From CAIKZJ01 sp041675325 (GTDB taxonomy: Bacteria; Bacteroidota; Ignavibacteria; Tepidaquicellales; Tepidaquicellaceae), in the NCBI GenBank assembly GCA_041675325.1, contig JBAYUG010000004.1:21390-85389 (forward strand): a DNA stretch of 64,000 bases, written 5' to 3'. Below, piece by piece: positions 35,155 to 43,716 of this stretch. Made by a program: the position numbers and the translations under genes. Within the stretch, counting starts at the first letter, position 1; each line of letters opens with the position of its first letter. The notes beneath the pieces were generated by a model. The model worked only from the letters and a program-made list of their open reading frames with translations, was not told the DNA's origin and searched no databases.

Positions 35155-35565
35155 ATGGCAAGACCTGTTAAACAAAGGAAGATATTAGCGCCACATTCAG
35201 ACATTTGGTTTTTTCCGGCAGGAAATAGAAATCCCGATGCTGATAGCCTTTTATTCCTTGCCGAGGAATTTGAGGCTGTAAAATTAATAGACTATGAGGG
35301 CTTAAACCATTCTAAGGCTGCAAAGTTGATGAAAGTATCCAGACCTACATTTACAAGAATATATAAACGGGCAAGAATTAAATTATCAACATCACTTGTC
35401 GAAAAAAGAACTTTGAAACTCTCTGGTGAAAATATTTATTACGGTGATAATTGGCATAAATGCCAAAACTGTGAATGTATTTATAATGTTGTAAAAAAAT
35501 CAAATCCGGAATTTTGTCCGCTTTGTAAGAGTACTAATTTTATAAATATACTAAACATTGATTAA
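35155..35565 (+). CDS. DUF134 family putative DNA-binding regulator
   Basis: 136 aa. DUF134 signature: MARPVKQRKI, F.PAGNRNPD, LLFLAEEFEAVKLIDYEGLNHSKAAKLMKVSRPTFTRIYKRARIKL, a helix-turn-helix. The C-terminus carries a zinc-ribbon-like CQNCECIYN...CPLC (four Cys). It probably regulates its own neighbourhood in response to metal or redox state (inference). A 184-bp gap precedes it with only a half-site TATGAAC. It is followed 6 nt later by a second NifX-like gene. Confidence 0.88.
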   Translation: MARPVKQRKILAPHSDIWFFPAGNRNPDADSLLFLAEEFEAVKLIDYEGLNHSKAAKLMKVSRPTFTRIYKRARIKLSTSLVEKRTLKLSGENIYYGDNWHKCQNCECIYNVVKKSNPEFCPLCKSTNFINILNID

Positions 35566-35571
35566 TTTGAT

Positions 35572-35883
35572 ATGAAGGTAGTAACCGTAAAAGAAGACAA
35601 TTTGAATTCCCCAATCGAGGATTGCTTTGGAAAAACAAAGTTTTTCTGCTTTATCAAAGATGATATTAATAATATTGAGTTTGTATCGAATCCCGGCAAT
35701 GATTTTTTGAAAAACTCGGGCAAAAAAGCAGTAACATTTTTACACTCAAGGGGTGTTACCTCTGTTATGTCAGGAAACTATGGAATGACTGTAAAAAAAA
35801 TGTTCGATAAACACAAGATCCAGACTATTATTATACCTGCAAAATATAAAAACCTAACCCAGCTTTTAAAAATATTGAAGTAA
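35572..35883 (+). CDS. NifX/NafY-like domain protein (short)
   Basis: 103 aa. MKVVTVKEDNLNSPIEDCFGKTKFFCFI...AVTFLHSRGVTSVMSGNYGMTVKKMFDKHKIQTIIIP follows the NifX-like fold, though the usual GHFG motif is replaced by DCFGKTKFF. It has no His-rich tail. Probably a metal-cluster-binding partner of the DUF134 regulator encoded 6 nt upstream. It ends before a strong bidirectional terminator. Confidence 0.78.
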   Translation: MKVVTVKEDNLNSPIEDCFGKTKFFCFIKDDINNIEFVSNPGNDFLKNSGKKAVTFLHSRGVTSVMSGNYGMTVKKMFDKHKIQTIIIPAKYKNLTQLLKILK

Positions 35884-35950
35884 AAAACTATTCTTAGATG
35901 TTAATAGAACAAATAAAAGCAAATAGAATTTCTCAATATCTCTTTTCTTT

Positions 35951-35994
35951 AATCAGCACCATGTGTTTTAGGGAAAAAACACATGGTGCTGATT
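35951..35994. terminator. strong bidirectional hairpin terminator
   Basis: A 19-bp perfect stem, AATCAGCACCATGTGTTTT (35951-35969) and AAAACACATGGTGCTGATT (35976-35994), with a 6-nt loop between convergent gene sets. It closes both the plus-strand NifX-like/DUF134 transcript and the minus-strand peroxiredoxin transcript. Confidence 0.9.
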
Positions 35995-35998
35995 TAAT

Positions 35999-36706
35999 TT
36001 ATTTCTTCACTAATTTATCGAGTATTGTCTTCTCAGGAATTTCTTTAGTACAGAAAAACCAGTCATAACATTTCATCTTTTCTTTGCTTTCCATGCGTTC
36101 TTTCGCTACACCACAGGATCCGGCTGTAGGCACTATAACGTCGTCACCAGGTCTCCAGTCTGCCGGGGTTGCTATCGAGAATTCGTCAGCAGCCTGCATT
36201 GCAATTAAAGCTCTGTAAAGCTCATCAAAATTCCTTCCAAGACTCAAAGGGTAATATATAATTGCCCGGATTATTCCTTTTGGGTCAATAAAAAATACTG
36301 CTCTGACGGCTTTTGTTGAGCTCTCGCCCGGTTGTATCATTCCATACTTTCCTGCTACTTCCATTGTAATGTCTTCAATAAGAGGAAACTTAACTTCTAC
36401 GTCTTTCATGCCTTTGTATTCTATCTTTTCTTTGATGGTTCTCAGCCATGCTATATGACTGTATAATCCGTCAACCGAGAGACCTACAAGCTTGCAGTTT
36501 GCCTTTGCAAACTTGTCTTCCATCGTTGCAAAAGTCATGAACTCAGATGTACAAACAGGAGTAAAATCTGCCGGATGACTGAATAAAATTACCCAGCTTC
36601 CCTTGTAATCTGATGGAAAATTTATATCTCCCTGAGTTGTTACAGCTTTAAAATCAGGGGCTTTTTCGCCGATTCTCGGCATTGCTATTGCTTTGTTTTC
36701 TTCCAT
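35999..36706 (-). CDS. peroxiredoxin, archaeal-type (Prx6 subfamily)
   Basis: 235 aa. The peroxidatic cysteine is Cys52 in HPADFTPVCTSEF. The long C-terminal arm has GSCGV (Cys198) and a resolving pair Cys213 and Cys219 spaced as in the Aeropyrum-type thioredoxin peroxidase. It reduces peroxides in the cytoplasm using thioredoxin-like donors. It is the last gene of the minus-strand set DUF134-cysK-NifX-like-prx, with a 56-bp gap to its neighbour. Confidence 0.93.
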   Translation of the reverse strand: MEENKAIAMPRIGEKAPDFKAVTTQGDINFPSDYKGSWVILFSHPADFTPVCTSEFMTFATMEDKFAKANCKLVGLSVDGLYSHIAWLRTIKEKIEYKGMKDVEVKFPLIEDITMEVAGKYGMIQPGESSTKAVRAVFFIDPKGIIRAIIYYPLSLGRNFDELYRALIAMQAADEFSIATPADWRPGDDVIVPTAGSCGVAKERMESKEKMKCYDWFFCTKEIPEKTILDKLVKK

Positions 36707-36762
36707 GATTATTTATATTTGGTTTTTAATAAAAAAGGAGTTTGTTATTCTTAATACAACCA

Positions 36763-37167
36763 TTAGTTGCAATCTGCTCCGTGTTGATGTCTGTGATTGT
36801 GTTGATGGTTGTGTCCATGATGATGCTCATGCTCCTTGCACATTTCTCCGTTGTCTTTTATGTTACCGTTTAGCCAGTCATTTAATACGACTTTTACGTT
36901 GCCTGAACATCCTCTTACGACCGCAATACCGTTATCACTTAACTTGTTAACAGCACCGCCTCCGATATTGCCCGCTAACATTACTTTAACACCAATTTGT
37001 GTTAATTTTTCTACAACATTAGATTTGCATCCGCAGCTGTCAGGAGAAGAAATTATTTCTTCGTGTATGATTTCTTTCTTGTCGTTCGTTGTGAAAACCA
37101 TAAAATACTCGCAATGACCAAAGTGGTCATCTACTATACCCGAATGTGTTGGAATTGCTACTTTCAT
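36763..37167 (-). CDS. NifX/NafY-like protein with His-rich C-terminus
   Basis: 134 aa. MKVAIPTHSGIVDDHFGHCEYFMVF...LTQIGVKVMLAGNIGGGAVNKLSDNGIAVVRG is a canonical NifX-like domain with the DHFGHCE motif and extra Cys (CGC, Cys81-type). The last 25 residues are extremely His-rich (HEHHHGHNHQH) ending GADC, a likely metal-binding tail. It lies between cysK and the peroxiredoxin gene and probably shares their promoter. Confidence 0.87.
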   Translation of the reverse strand: MKVAIPTHSGIVDDHFGHCEYFMVFTTNDKKEIIHEEIISSPDSCGCKSNVVEKLTQIGVKVMLAGNIGGGAVNKLSDNGIAVVRGCSGNVKVVLNDWLNGNIKDNGEMCKEHEHHHGHNHQHNHRHQHGADCN

Positions 37168-37220
37168 CTTATTTTTCCTTATAATATTTTAAAAAGTAAT
37201 TCTGTTTTAATTTAAATAAT

Positions 37221-38192
37221 TCATTCATATAAATCATGCTCTCTTAACCAGTCGTCATTATGATACTTCGATAAATATCTCTCCCCTGTATCACAAACGA
37301 TAAACACTACAACAGCATTTTCATCAAGGTTCTTTGCAATTTCAAGCGCTGCATAAGCGGCCGTTCCCGAAGAAGCACCGCAGAAGATACCTTCTTCCAA
37401 AGAAAGCCTCTTGCACATATTAATAGAATCTATGTCTTTTACACTTACAATTTCATCAACATAATCGAAATTTGTTATCGGTGGAATAATATCTGTTCCC
37501 AGACCCTCAATCTGGTGAAGCGTCGTTTCTCCTATCTTTCCCGTATCTTTGTATCTTTTAAAGTTCGAACCAATCGGGTCTGCTCCCGTCACCTTTATAT
37601 TAGGATTCTTTTCCTTTAAATATTTTGAGACACCCGTTATTGTTCCTGCTGTTCCTACTCCGCAAACAAAATGTGTTATATTTCCGTCTGTATCGTTCCA
37701 TATTTCTGTACCCGTACCGGAATAATGACTAAAAGGATTTGATTCGTTGGCATATTGATTTAAATTTATTGCATTAGGTATTTCTTCAGAAAGTGCTTTC
37801 GCTTTATTCCTGTAATAATCTGGTGAGTCAGGCAGAGCCTCTTTTGGTACTATCACAACTTCAGCGCCAAGAGCTTTTAGATAGTTTCTTTTCTCCTGTC
37901 CGATTTTATCTGTCATTACAAGTATTACCCTATAACCTTTAACACGCCCGGCTAATGCAAGACCTATTCCTGTGTTTCCGCTCGTAGCCTCAACAATTGT
38001 TGACCCGGGTTTTAATAAACCCTTACTTTCAGCATCCTCTATCATTGCAAGCCCAACCCTGTCTTTAACACTTCCGCCCGGGTTTGTAAATTCGATTTTA
38101 GCAAGTACCGTTGCTTTAATTCCTTTCGTAAGATTATTTATCTTTACAAGTGGTGTGTTGCCTATTAGTTCAAGTATATTCTTGTAATACAT
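37221..38192 (-). CDS. cysK: cysteine synthase A
   Basis: 323-aa PLP enzyme making cysteine from O-acetylserine and sulfide. The PLP lysine is Lys43 in NPGGSVKDRVG, with TSGNTGIGLA, the GTAGTITG phosphate loop and the late GIFCGASSG motif all intact. It follows the DUF134 regulator by 23 bp on the same strand, placing cysteine supply under the same control as the peroxiredoxin and NifX-like genes. Confidence 0.95.
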   Translation of the reverse strand: MYYKNILELIGNTPLVKINNLTKGIKATVLAKIEFTNPGGSVKDRVGLAMIEDAESKGLLKPGSTIVEATSGNTGIGLALAGRVKGYRVILVMTDKIGQEKRNYLKALGAEVVIVPKEALPDSPDYYRNKAKALSEEIPNAINLNQYANESNPFSHYSGTGTEIWNDTDGNITHFVCGVGTAGTITGVSKYLKEKNPNIKVTGADPIGSNFKRYKDTGKIGETTLHQIEGLGTDIIPPITNFDYVDEIVSVKDIDSINMCKRLSLEEGIFCGASSGTAAYAALEIAKNLDENAVVVFIVCDTGERYLSKYHNDDWLREHDLYE

Positions 38193-38215
38193 ATTGTTTA
38201 ATTTGTTTTGTTAGT

Positions 38216-38629
38216 TTAATCTGTCTCTTCTTTTGTACTTATAAGCTTTATACATTTTGGACAATTATTATTATTTAATATTTTGTCCGTAAGTATAAAG
38301 TTGTTTTTACAAATTTTACATCTGGACTTATTAGTTTTTCCAAAAGTATAACTTCCGCCTTCAATTTTTATTGCTTTCCCGAAAAGAATAGCATCTGTAA
38401 TTTTTGAATGTGCCTTTTCAACAATGCGCCCAAGCGTCTGTCTCGAAATTCCCATTTTCTCAGCTGCTTCTTCTTGATATAATTTCTTTATGTCAGTTAA
38501 TGTTATCGCTTCCAGCTCGTCATAGGTTAATACAACTTCCTCAAGATTTCCGAGAGGAATACCTCTCGGCTTGAAATAGCTGGACTCAGGGCTGAACGAT
38601 ACTTTCCTTATTTTTTTAGGTCTCGGCAT
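38216..38629 (-). CDS. DUF134 family putative DNA-binding regulator (second copy)
   Basis: 137 aa from ATG 38629, giving the standard start MPRPKKIRKV. An earlier in-frame start would run through the palindrome. The helix-turn-helix is LTDIKKLYQEEAAEKMGISRQTLGRIVEKAH, then the family's KIEGGSYTF and a C-terminal zinc ribbon CKICKNNF...CPKCIK. It is first of the minus-strand set with cysK, NifX-like and prx. The palindrome at 38638-38657 lies 8 bp before the ATG, consistent with autoregulation. Confidence 0.9.
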   Translation of the reverse strand: MPRPKKIRKVSFSPESSYFKPRGIPLGNLEEVVLTYDELEAITLTDIKKLYQEEAAEKMGISRQTLGRIVEKAHSKITDAILFGKAIKIEGGSYTFGKTNKSRCKICKNNFILTDKILNNNNCPKCIKLISTKEETD

Positions 38630-38637
38630 AATGTACA

Positions 38638-38657
38638 AAATGGGCATATGCTCATAA
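38638..38657. promoter_or_regulatory. degenerate third copy of the shared palindrome
   Basis: Plus-strand AAATGGGC-ATAT-GCTCATAA: the right half is identical to copy 2, while the left half matches 5 of 8. It lies between the divergent DUF134-cysK-prx set and cydAB, 8 bp from the DUF134 start codon and about 96 bp from the cydA ATG. The TTTGCTCTTGACTT block is absent here. Confidence 0.6.
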
Positions 38658-38753
38658 TAAATCAAGCCATTTATAAGCAATAAATTATGAAATAAATTGT
38701 ACTATATTTTGAAATTATTTCTTTATATGTTTATATCAACCTTATTCAATAGA

Positions 38754-40124
38754 ATGGATACTGAAATATTATCAAGAATTCAATTTGCTTTTACAATTGC
38801 CTTCCATTACATATACCCTCCGATAAGCATTGGTCTTGGGGTGCTGCTTGTTATTATGGAAGGTATGTATGTTAAAACAAAGAATAAAACGTATGAACAT
38901 ATAACAAAGTTCTGGATTAAAATATTTGCGTTGGTCTTTGCTATGGGAGTTGCCACCGGAATTGTCATGGAGTTTGAATTCGGCACAAATTGGGCGACTT
39001 ATTCAAGATTTGTTGGAGATGTATTTGGAAGCGCTTTGGCAGCTGAAGGAATTTTTGCTTTCTTTCTTGAATCGGGTTTTCTTGCTATTCTTGTTTTTGG
39101 CTGGAACAGGGTTTCTACTAAAATGCATTTCTTTTCAACCATCATGGTTTCTTTGGGTGCCATGTTAAGCGCAGTTTGGATTATTGTTGCAAATTCCTGG
39201 CAGCAAACCCCCGCGGGGCATCATATTGTTAATAATGCCGGAATCCTGAGAGCAGAAATCATCGATTTCTGGGCAATGATTTTTAATCCTTCCTCTGTTG
39301 ACAGGCTTACTCATACTCTATCCGCCGCTTGGTTAACAGGTGCGTTTCTTGTATTAAGCGTCTCTGCATATTATCTGCTTAAGAACAAGCATCTCGATTT
39401 TTCCAAAAAATCTATAAAGATTGCTCTCGGACTTGCAATGTTTGCTTCTCTTTTTCAGCTCTTTACAGGACACCAAAGTGCTGTTGGCATCAGCGTGAAT
39501 CAACCGGCAAAACTTGCTGCATTTGAGGGACATTACAACACTTCTCCGGCTCCTCTTTATTTATTTGGATGGGTTGATGATAGTCAACAAAAAGTAAATT
39601 TTGGAGTTTCCGTCCCTGGTATGTTGAGCTATCTTGTTCACGGAGATTCGAAAACCTCCATTGTGGGTTTGAATGAATTTCGTAAGGAAGATAGACCGCC
39701 CGTAAATCTTGTATTCCAATCTTATCATCTTATGGTTGCAATAGGTATGATTTTGATTGGAATCAGTTCTCTGTCAATAATAATGCTCCGAAAAGAGAAG
39801 TTGTTTAAAAGTAAAATAATGCTTAAGGTACTGGTTTTGTCTGTTCTTCTCCCGCAGGCGGCTAATCAACTCGGGTGGATGTCTGCCGAAGTTGGCAGGC
39901 AGCCATGGATAGTTTACAACCTGCTTCGTACTAAGGATGCTCTTTCAAAATCAGTTACAGGAAGCGAAGTGTTGTTTTCTCTTATATTGTTTCTGTTAAT
40001 CTATGCCCTGCTGTTTATATTATTTTTGTTCTTGCTCGATAGAAAGATTAAACATGGACCCGATATAAGTGATAATTCTGACGATGTTTATTCATCTCAG
40101 AAAGGAATGTTAAACAAAAATTAA
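38754..40124 (+). CDS. cydA: cytochrome bd ubiquinol oxidase subunit I
   Basis: 456 aa from ATG 38754, giving the usual MDTEILSRIQFAFTIAFHYIYPP start; an in-frame TTG at 38697 adds an unlikely leader. The N-terminal His (FHYIYPP) is a heme ligand, GFGTNW-type segments and multiple helices follow, and the quinol loop is of the short type. It reduces oxygen at very low concentrations using quinol. It is paired with cydB 8 bp downstream. Its divergent neighbour is DUF134, with the palindrome between them. Confidence 0.95.
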   Translation: MDTEILSRIQFAFTIAFHYIYPPISIGLGVLLVIMEGMYVKTKNKTYEHITKFWIKIFALVFAMGVATGIVMEFEFGTNWATYSRFVGDVFGSALAAEGIFAFFLESGFLAILVFGWNRVSTKMHFFSTIMVSLGAMLSAVWIIVANSWQQTPAGHHIVNNAGILRAEIIDFWAMIFNPSSVDRLTHTLSAAWLTGAFLVLSVSAYYLLKNKHLDFSKKSIKIALGLAMFASLFQLFTGHQSAVGISVNQPAKLAAFEGHYNTSPAPLYLFGWVDDSQQKVNFGVSVPGMLSYLVHGDSKTSIVGLNEFRKEDRPPVNLVFQSYHLMVAIGMILIGISSLSIIMLRKEKLFKSKIMLKVLVLSVLLPQAANQLGWMSAEVGRQPWIVYNLLRTKDALSKSVTGSEVLFSLILFLLIYALLFILFLFLLDRKIKHGPDISDNSDDVYSSQKGMLNKN

Positions 40125-40132
40125 ATCAAACT

Positions 40133-41149
40133 ATGGACTTAAATATTATCTGGTTTATACTGGTTGGGATTTTGCTTACTGGCTATGCTATCCTTGACGG
40201 ATTCGATCTCGGTGTCGGTGCCTTACACCTGCTTACGAAGAGTGACCTGAACAGAAGGATATCAATTAATTCTATCGGACCGGTATGGGATGGAAATGAA
40301 GTTTGGCTCGTAACAGGCGGAGGTGCTCTCTTTGCTGCGTTTCCGGATGTTTACGCAACAGTATTCTCTGGTTTCTATATTGCTTTTATGCTTCTCTTAT
40401 TTTTTCTGATATTTCGTGCAGTTGCGATTGAATTCAGAAGCAAGCAGGAAAGTAAACAATGGCGGGTTTGGTGGGATAGAGCATTCAGCTTTTCAAGTAT
40501 TTTAATAGCTTTATTGATGGGTGTTGCATTAGGAAACATAATCACTGGAATCTCTATTGGTCCGGATAAAGAATACATGGGTACTTTTCTTGAATTATTA
40601 AATCCCTATTCGATACTAGTTGGAATAACCACTGTCTCCTTGTTCATTATGCATGGTGCAATATATCTGGTTATGAAAACCGAAGGAGAACTGCAAATTC
40701 AAACAAAAAGCTGGGTTAATAATACGATTATTTTCTTTACCATTTGTTTTGTCACGACTACCATGGCGACATTAATATATTATCCTGGTATGGTCTATCA
40801 TTTTAAAGATTTTCCCCCGTTCTTTCTTCTGGCAATTATTACTATGCTTGCAATTGCGAATATACCCAGAGAAATTCATCTTGGCAGAGAGTTCAGAGCG
40901 TTTCTGTCATCTTCTGCAACAATCGCTTTGTTGCTGGTTTTATTTGCTGTAGGAATATTTCCAAACCTGGTTTTATCAAACCCTAATCCGGAATATAGTC
41001 TAAGCATTTACAACGCAGCATCATCACAGAAAACATTAATGATTATGCTTATAATGGCGATTATAGGAATGCCTTTTGTGATAACTTATACGATAATAAT
41101 TCAAAAAATATATAAAGGGAAAGTAAAAATTGATGAAATGAGTTATTAA
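40133..41149 (+). CDS. cydB: cytochrome bd ubiquinol oxidase subunit II
   Basis: 338 aa with about eight membrane helices. The start MDLNIIWFILVGILLTGYAILDGFDLGVG and the GPVWDGNEVWLVTGGGALFAAFP segment are diagnostic for CydB. It forms the oxidase with CydA; the genes are 8 bp apart. No cydX- or cydCD-like gene was seen nearby. Confidence 0.95.
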   Translation: MDLNIIWFILVGILLTGYAILDGFDLGVGALHLLTKSDLNRRISINSIGPVWDGNEVWLVTGGGALFAAFPDVYATVFSGFYIAFMLLLFFLIFRAVAIEFRSKQESKQWRVWWDRAFSFSSILIALLMGVALGNIITGISIGPDKEYMGTFLELLNPYSILVGITTVSLFIMHGAIYLVMKTEGELQIQTKSWVNNTIIFFTICFVTTTMATLIYYPGMVYHFKDFPPFFLLAIITMLAIANIPREIHLGREFRAFLSSSATIALLLVLFAVGIFPNLVLSNPNPEYSLSIYNAASSQKTLMIMLIMAIIGMPFVITYTIIIQKIYKGKVKIDEMSY

Positions 41150-41208
41150 AACACACTCATCTAAACATTATAAAAACCAACTTGAAGGGTAATCACTTTT
41201 AACTCTTT

Positions 41209-42234
41209 CTATTTGAACATTGCCTTTACTTTAAATGCATCCATATTTATAAACTCATTGTAAACCTTCAGCGCCTCCGGTGATGAATCAACCCGCATAT
41301 TAGATATAGACCCGTCTGCATTATCAAAAGAAGAATGCCAGTAAGATATAGCTTTTACTCTCGGAAACTTTCCTCCAAGCACCGTTTCAAAGGCCTCTCT
41401 TATCCATTCCGCCTTTTTTCCTGCGCTCGGATCTTCGACAACTCCGAACTCCGCAATTGCTATCGGTTTTACTTTAGAAATCTTTTCCATTTCACGGTAG
41501 GCGTTTCTGAAGTAGGGAAAGAAATTTGCCCAGGGCCACCCTACTTTCTGTGAGCCATAAACGCTCATTCCTAACCAGTCAATATAATCGTCTCCCGGAT
41601 AGTAAGATTGAAATCTGTTCCATTCAGCGTTAGGCTCTGAAACTGCATTCACATGATACATCCATGTTAAATTGTCCGCCCCCGCTTCTCTCATCAGCTC
41701 CACAACGTGTCTGTGTGCATCTTTGTACAAATCCGCACCTTCTTCTTCGAAATTAAATGTTCCGCTCCAGGGAAACCAGTTGCCGTTCATCTCAGGTGCA
41801 AATTCTACAAGTATAGGCTTACCGAATTTCTTTGCATCTTTTGCCCACTTTTCTAAATCTTCATCAAAGTCTCCGTTAGCAATTTTATCTAAACCATAAA
41901 TTGCATCAGGTCTTCCCATTCCCCAGTCGCTTCGTGGCATTATTCGTATATATGGTATTGAGTTAAACCCTGCTACCGATTTCGCTTTATCCATTGGAAA
42001 TTTTATTCCGTAAAACCAGCTGTTTGAAAAACATATCCATACAGGCTGCGCTCCAGTTATATTTAGGTATTCCTGAATTCTTTCCGTTGTTAAGCTGTCT
42101 TCTGTATTTCCCATGTCTGGAAATATTCCTGCATATATACCACTTGTCGGTGGCACAAGTTTCTTTCCTTTCTGAGCTATGGATAAATTCGTGAGCGTAA
42201 GTATAAATAGAAACAAAATCAATAATCTAATCAT
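41209..42234 (-). CDS. exported glycoside hydrolase, family 26-like
   Basis: 341 aa from ATG 42234, giving signal peptide MIRLLILFLFILTLTNLSIAQ; this start overlaps the methyltransferase stop by 8 nt. The (beta/alpha)8 enzyme has the acid/base Glu148 in VEFAPEMNGNW and the nucleophile Glu262 in IAIAEFGV, spaced as in GH26 beta-mannanases. Substrate is unproven; mannan or a mixed-link glucan is possible. It may be co-transcribed with the methyltransferase, but no functional link is obvious. Confidence 0.82.
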   Translation of the reverse strand: MIRLLILFLFILTLTNLSIAQKGKKLVPPTSGIYAGIFPDMGNTEDSLTTERIQEYLNITGAQPVWICFSNSWFYGIKFPMDKAKSVAGFNSIPYIRIMPRSDWGMGRPDAIYGLDKIANGDFDEDLEKWAKDAKKFGKPILVEFAPEMNGNWFPWSGTFNFEEEGADLYKDAHRHVVELMREAGADNLTWMYHVNAVSEPNAEWNRFQSYYPGDDYIDWLGMSVYGSQKVGWPWANFFPYFRNAYREMEKISKVKPIAIAEFGVVEDPSAGKKAEWIREAFETVLGGKFPRVKAISYWHSSFDNADGSISNMRVDSSPEALKVYNEFINMDAFKVKAMFK

Positions 42235-43042
42235 TGGTGTTCCTTGCCGTAAAGTTAAGAAAAGCGTCTGCACTGAAAACATTAAATATTATTTTTGATA
42301 AGTTGTAAAAAAAGTTTTTGTTGGATAGCGGATATGAAAAATTTATTCTTTTAACGTTCGTAAACCCGCTTTTGTTTAAAGTCTCGCTCAGCGATCTTGA
42401 AGTGAAAAAACTTCTGTGGTACAAAGGATGATTTCCACCCTTCCATTTTTTCCCGCTCATTCTAAACTTAATGCTGTTTAGATTCGGTACCTCAATCAAT
42501 AGATACCCGTTCGGCGAAAGCAGTTCCTTCATCCTACTTAATTCAACTACAGGTTCCGTTATATGTTCCAAAACATGCCACATCGTTATCATGTCATATT
42601 TTTTTCCTTCGTTTATCAGGTCTTCTGTTGTTTTGTTGTAAACATTCAGTCCGAATTCATCTCTTGCAAAGTTTAACGCATTGTTTGAAACATCAATTCC
42701 TTCTCCTTGTAATCCCGCATCCTTACATGATTTTAAAAATAGCCCCGAACCGCATCCGATATCAAGTAATTTGAAATTCTCTGAACCATTCACAATCTTC
42801 TTTATTAGCCCGGTACGCTGCTCGTTTATCTCATATATCTCTCTTAAATGAGCAAACGAAGAGTCTTCACTGTAATCATCGCCTTTAAACTCAATTTGAT
42901 AATAATCTTCATATATAATGCTCTCGTCAGGCGGGTTCAATAGAAATGTCAATCCGCAGGATTTGCATCGGACTACGAGAAATTCTTCCTCTTTAATCCT
43001 CAGTGTATTTTCCCTGCTTTTGCAGTTTGGACAAGGTCTCAA
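42227..43042 (-). CDS. class I SAM methyltransferase with N-terminal zinc ribbon
   Basis: 271 aa. The N-terminal zinc ribbon has Cys4, Cys7, Cys26 and Cys29 (CPNC...CKSCG). The methyltransferase core has motif I LLDIGCGSGLFL and MWHVLEHI. This two-part design is typical of sugar or cell-surface glycan methyltransferases. The gene overlaps the GH26-like gene start by 8 nt. Confidence 0.85.
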   Translation of the reverse strand: MRPCPNCKSRENTLRIKEEEFLVVRCKSCGLTFLLNPPDESIIYEDYYQIEFKGDDYSEDSSFAHLREIYEINEQRTGLIKKIVNGSENFKLLDIGCGSGLFLKSCKDAGLQGEGIDVSNNALNFARDEFGLNVYNKTTEDLINEGKKYDMITMWHVLEHITEPVVELSRMKELLSPNGYLLIEVPNLNSIKFRMSGKKWKGGNHPLYHRSFFTSRSLSETLNKSGFTNVKRINFSYPLSNKNFFYNLSKIIFNVFSADAFLNFTARNTND

Positions 43043-43106
43043 TATAGATGAATTATTAAATTTCTTTGATTCTAAAAATAGCTTATTTTATAAAAATAAT
43101 TAATAT

Positions 43107-43316
43107 ATGATAGAAATAAAATTCAAGACAAACATTAATTGCAATCATTGTATTAGCAAGATTACCCCTGTTCTCGATTCAGATACCGGTATTAGTGAAT
43201 GGAACGTCGATTTAAAGAGCGAGGATAAAATATTAACAGTGAAAGGTGAAAACCCTGATACAGGCAGGATTATAGAATCTCTTTCGGGTGTGGGATATAT
43301 TGCCGAGAAGGTATAA
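43107..43316 (+). CDS. heavy-metal-associated (HMA) domain protein
   Basis: 69 aa, a single ferredoxin-like HMA domain with the metal-binding pair Cys12 and Cys15 (NINCNHCISKI). It resembles CopZ-type copper chaperones but has Asn-Ile-Asn in place of the usual Met/Gly-Met-Thr before the first Cys. It is divergent from the methyltransferase and ends 1 bp before the DUF59 gene end. No copper ATPase is present in the window. Confidence 0.8.
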   Translation: MIEIKFKTNINCNHCISKITPVLDSDTGISEWNVDLKSEDKILTVKGENPDTGRIIESLSGVGYIAEKV

Positions 43317-43317
43317 G

Positions 43318-43701
43318 TTAAATAAACCCTAACTCGTACTTTGCCTCTTCAGACATGTTGTCAAAGCTCCACGGAGGGTCAAAAGTTATTTCTACTCTTG
43401 CATCGTTTACCATTGGATGCTCTCTGAGTTTTTCCTGTACTTCTCCCGGCAGCGTTCCTGCTACTGGACATGCAGGGGAGGTTAACGTCATTACTACAAA
43501 TACATCTCCGTTCGTTGCAAGATTAATATCATAAATTAAACCCAGGTCATAAATATTAACAGGGATCTCAGGGTCAAAACAGTTTTTCAGTACTTTTACA
43601 ACCTCTTCTTTTAGTACTTCAAGGTCAACCGTCTTGCTTTCGCTTGCAGTATCTGTCTTTTTCTCTTCGTTATTTGTATTTTCTTCTTTCATATCTTCCA
43701 A
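43318..43701 (-). CDS. sufT: DUF59 (MIP18-like) Fe-S assembly protein, SufT-like
   Basis: 127 aa. A charged N-terminal tail (1-25) precedes the DUF59 domain: VVKVLKNCFDPEIPVNIYDLGLIYDI, TLTSPACPVAGTLPGEV with the conserved Cys, and FDPPWSFDNMSEEAKYELG. It matures Fe-S proteins together with the SUF machinery. Last gene of the suf operon, 15 bp after sufE. Confidence 0.9.
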   Translation of the reverse strand: MEDMKEENTNNEEKKTDTASESKTVDLEVLKEEVVKVLKNCFDPEIPVNIYDLGLIYDINLATNGDVFVVMTLTSPACPVAGTLPGEVQEKLREHPMVNDARVEITFDPPWSFDNMSEEAKYELGFI

Positions 43702-43716
43702 GTAAAATCCTCTGAT

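Noticed and set aside
34009..37167. Nitrogen-fixation cluster
   Set aside because: Three NifX/NafY-like proteins occur, but no nifHDK, nifE, nifN or true nifB; such domains are common outside nitrogen fixers.
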